A stretch of DNA of 64,000 nucleotides, from positions 1-64,000 of the forward strand of contig CAMBTK010000001.1 in assembly GCA_945870785.1 (NCBI GenBank), written 5' to 3'. Each line of letters begins with the position of its first letter. Within the stretch, counting starts at the first letter, position 1. The DNA comes from Sulfurimonas crateris. Lineage in GTDB: Bacteria; Campylobacterota; Campylobacteria; Campylobacterales; Sulfurimonadaceae. Below, piece after piece: positions 61,537 through 64,000 of the stretch. A program made the translations under genes and the position numbers. The notes beneath the pieces are model-generated. The model saw only the letters and a list, made by a program, of their open reading frames with translations. It made no database searches and was not told the origin of the DNA.

Positions 61537-62733
61537 ATGAAACACTCTATAAAAAATATTTTTAAGAATCTTTCTATATTTTTTGTACTTGCAACCATAT
61601 TCGCTGGTTTTGGTGTACTTGTAGCGATAGACCATACAAGCTCATACACAAAAGTAGAGAATCTTACAAATCAAAAAACTATTATTTTAGAGATTTTAAA
61701 TCTTTCAAAAGAGAGTATTGAGATATCGCTTATCAAACTTCAAGGTAAAACAACACAGCTTAGATATGACGTTGAGAAGCTTCACTCTTTATATGAATAC
61801 AGTATATTAGAAAAACTTTTACTCTCTAATTCAAAGGAGTATCTTAGCGATTTAGATACTCTAGATAAGTTAAGAGTTGATTTTACAAAAAAGGCTGATG
61901 CTTATTACAATAGTTCTCTTGATTCAGAGATACATATAAATGAGTTGCAAGAGAGTTTTAACTCTTTAAACAGCCATATAACCGCCATTATTATCAGATC
62001 TATATACTATGATCAAGCCAAATTCAATGTGCATAAAAAAGTGACATACTTTGCTTTTTTAGTAATTTTATTTGCAACTCTTTGGTATAGAAAAAGATTG
62101 GCTTTGATTTATAAAGATTTAGAATTTTTAAATAATGTAAACCTGCAACGTTATGAGACATTTTCACAAGAAGCAGAATCTATTTCACTAAAAATAAAAA
62201 GAAAGCCTGTTATAGCAGAAAATCCCGCTATGCTTGATGCAGTAACTGGAATTAATAACCTAAAAGGGATGATGAACTCTTACTCTGAGAGAAAAGGTAT
62301 CAAAGATAGCAACTTTACATCTGTGACAGTTTTTGAAGTAGATAACTTCTCTAAAACAAACAAAGCATACTCTCAAGAACTAACTCAGAGCATACTTAAG
62401 AAAATCGCATTTTCTATTTCTCTGCATGAACAGTTAACTGACGTAATAGCACGAACTGACTACAATCAATTTACCGTTATTTTATCAAGAGCAACTAAAG
62501 ATATATTATTTAAAGATGCTGAGAACATACGCCAAAGCATCTCTGAACTAAAACTAAACTCTGCAGAAATGGGAGATATTGAACTCTCTATTAGTGGTGG
62601 ACATGTAATTAAACCAAACAATCTCTCACTAGAAGAGGCAATAAGACAAGCTAAGAAAGTTTTACTTCATGCTCAAAAAACATCTAAAAACAGAATTTCT
62701 CAAGTAAAAGATTTAGCACATAGCGAATTGTGA
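61537..62733 (+). CDS. membrane protein with degenerate GGDEF-like domain
   Basis: Two TM segments; DAVTGINNLKGMMNSYSE; signature position reads RTDYNQF instead of GG(D/E)EF. Confidence 0.75.
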   Translation: MKHSIKNIFKNLSIFFVLATIFAGFGVLVAIDHTSSYTKVENLTNQKTIILEILNLSKESIEISLIKLQGKTTQLRYDVEKLHSLYEYSILEKLLLSNSKEYLSDLDTLDKLRVDFTKKADAYYNSSLDSEIHINELQESFNSLNSHITAIIIRSIYYDQAKFNVHKKVTYFAFLVILFATLWYRKRLALIYKDLEFLNNVNLQRYETFSQEAESISLKIKRKPVIAENPAMLDAVTGINNLKGMMNSYSERKGIKDSNFTSVTVFEVDNFSKTNKAYSQELTQSILKKIAFSISLHEQLTDVIARTDYNQFTVILSRATKDILFKDAENIRQSISELKLNSAEMGDIELSISGGHVIKPNNLSLEEAIRQAKKVLLHAQKTSKNRISQVKDLAHSEL

Positions 62734-62760
62734 GAAAAATTTTCACACTTCGCTATTTTC
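62721..62760 (+). terminator. probable rho-independent terminator
   Basis: TAGCGAA-T-TGTGA / TCACA-C-TTCGCTA hairpin followed by TTTTC; overlaps the stop codon at 62731-62733. Confidence 0.6.
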
Positions 62761-62881
62761 CACCATCTTAATGTGACGCATTAAGTAACATCTTCTTGTT
62801 AGAAAAACACTTTTTATTATACACAAAGGCTAAAAACAGTACAATCCACCTTATTTTATTACATTTAACAAAGGAAAGCTA

Positions 62882-64000
62882 ATGGGTATTCCTATTTATA
62901 CTTACGATGCTATTGTTGTTGGTGCAGGCCTTGCTGGTTGCGCTGCTGCAAGAGAACTACAAATTGCAGGAAAGAAAGTTGCTGTAATTACAAAACTTCA
63001 TCCTCTTAGAAGTCATTCAGGAGCTGCTCAAGGCGGTGTTAACGCTGCGTTTAGCGATAAAGACAGTGTTGAACTTCATGAGTTTGATACAGTAAAAGGA
63101 AGTGACTATTTAGCTGACCAAGATGCTGTTGAATTCATGTGTAAAAATGCGCCAGAAACTATCCGCTGGATAGAGAGAATGGGTGCTGCTTTTAGTAGAA
63201 CTCCTGATGGCAAAATTGCTCAACGTCCTTTTGGTGGGCAGTCATCACCTCGTGCATGTTACGCAAAAGACAGAACTGGATTAACACTTCTTCAAACTAT
63301 TTATGAACAAGCATTTCGCGCTGGAGTAAAGTTCTGGGATGAGTGGTACGTAGCTGATATTATATACAAAGATGGCAAAGTATCTGGTGTAATTGCTTTT
63401 AACCTAAGAGATTTACAAATTGCTATTTTTAATGCAAAGTCAGTAATGTTTGCAACTGGCGGTTATGCTCGTTCATACAAAATTAATTCAAACGCACACG
63501 CAAATACTGGTGATGGATTATCAATCGTTGCTCGTCATGGACTTCCTCTTGAAGATATGGAGTTTGTACAGTTCCATCCATCTGGATTATCTGGAAATGG
63601 TGTTCTAATCTCTGAAGCAGCTCGTGGTGAGGGTGGACGTCTGTTCAACTCAAATGGCGAGAGATTTATGGAGAAATACGCTCCTAACGCAATGGAACTT
63701 GCAAGCAGAGATGTTGTAAGCCGTGCCATTTTAAATGAGATACGCGAAGGTCGTGGTGTAGGACCTAGAAAAGATGCTGTTTATCTTGATGTAACACATC
63801 TCGGACGTGATTTAATTATGGAGAGATTACCTGAACTTCGTGATTTAGCTATCACTTTCTTAGGGCTTGATATGATAAAAGAGCCTATTTTAATCTCTGC
63901 AACTGCTCACTACTCAATGGGTGGAATTCCTGTAAATATCGCAGGAAACGTACGTAAAAACAACACTGAGTTTGTAGAAGGATTCTATGCGGCTGGCGAG
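62882..64000 (+). CDS. succinate dehydrogenase/fumarate reductase flavoprotein subunit (truncated by window end)
   Basis: ATG after [66 protein letters not shown]; open to 64000, missing from the ORF track. Confidence 0.93.
   Translation, partial: MGIPIYTYDAIVVGAGLAGCAAARELQIAGKKVAVITKLHPLRSHSGAAQGGVNAAFSDKDSVELHEFDTVKGSDYLADQDAVEFMCKNAPETIRWIERMGAAFSRTPDGKIAQRPFGGQSSPRACYAKDRTGLTLLQTIYEQAFRAGVKFWDEWYVADIIYKDGKVSGVIAFNLRDLQIAIFNAKSVMFATGGYARSYKINSNAHANTGDGLSIVARHGLPLEDMEFVQFHPSGLSGNGVLISEAARGEGGRLFNSNGERFMEKYAPNAMELASRDVVSRAILNEIREGRGVGPRKDAVYLDVTHLGRDLIMERLPELRDLAITFLGLDMIKEPILISATAHYSMGGIPVNIAGNVRKNNTEFVEGFYAAGE

Overview
AT-rich, gene-dense bacterial chromosome segment. Its protein content resembles Campylobacterota (epsilonproteobacteria), most likely a Sulfurimonas-like organism; this is inferred from protein families and local gene order, not from a database search. 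Most of the window is housekeeping: tRNA-Glu, gltX, fbp, metG, queC, ybeY, a PBP2/mrdA cluster, lptA/lptC-like/kdsC/hisB, rlpA, mltD, tatD, recN, nadK, aspS, two different adenylate kinases, dapD, leuBD, purU, two flagellar rod genes, rpoD, hemL, folD, lepB, rpiB, apt, trpB, pepA, ychF, psd, truD, thiL and the start of an sdhA/frdA flavoprotein. I see no prophage, CRISPR array, rRNA operon or intact IS element. The most interesting accessory items are: (1) an isolated S24-type repressor divergent from an unannotated 28-codon amphipathic-peptide ORF, with a perfect 17-bp palindrome between them; (2) a response regulator whose output domain looks like a ribbon-helix-helix; (3) a probable DUF6166-like domain fused to an XRE-type HTH; (4) a CheY / CheX-like / PAS-GGDEF three-gene module; (5) a 101-aa mini flagellar rod-like protein; (6) a YjfB-like small ORF missing from the ORF track; (7) an acidic repeat tract in RpoD. 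No single undescribed large system is demonstrable from sequence alone. All family names are recognition by eye and were not confirmed by profile searches.
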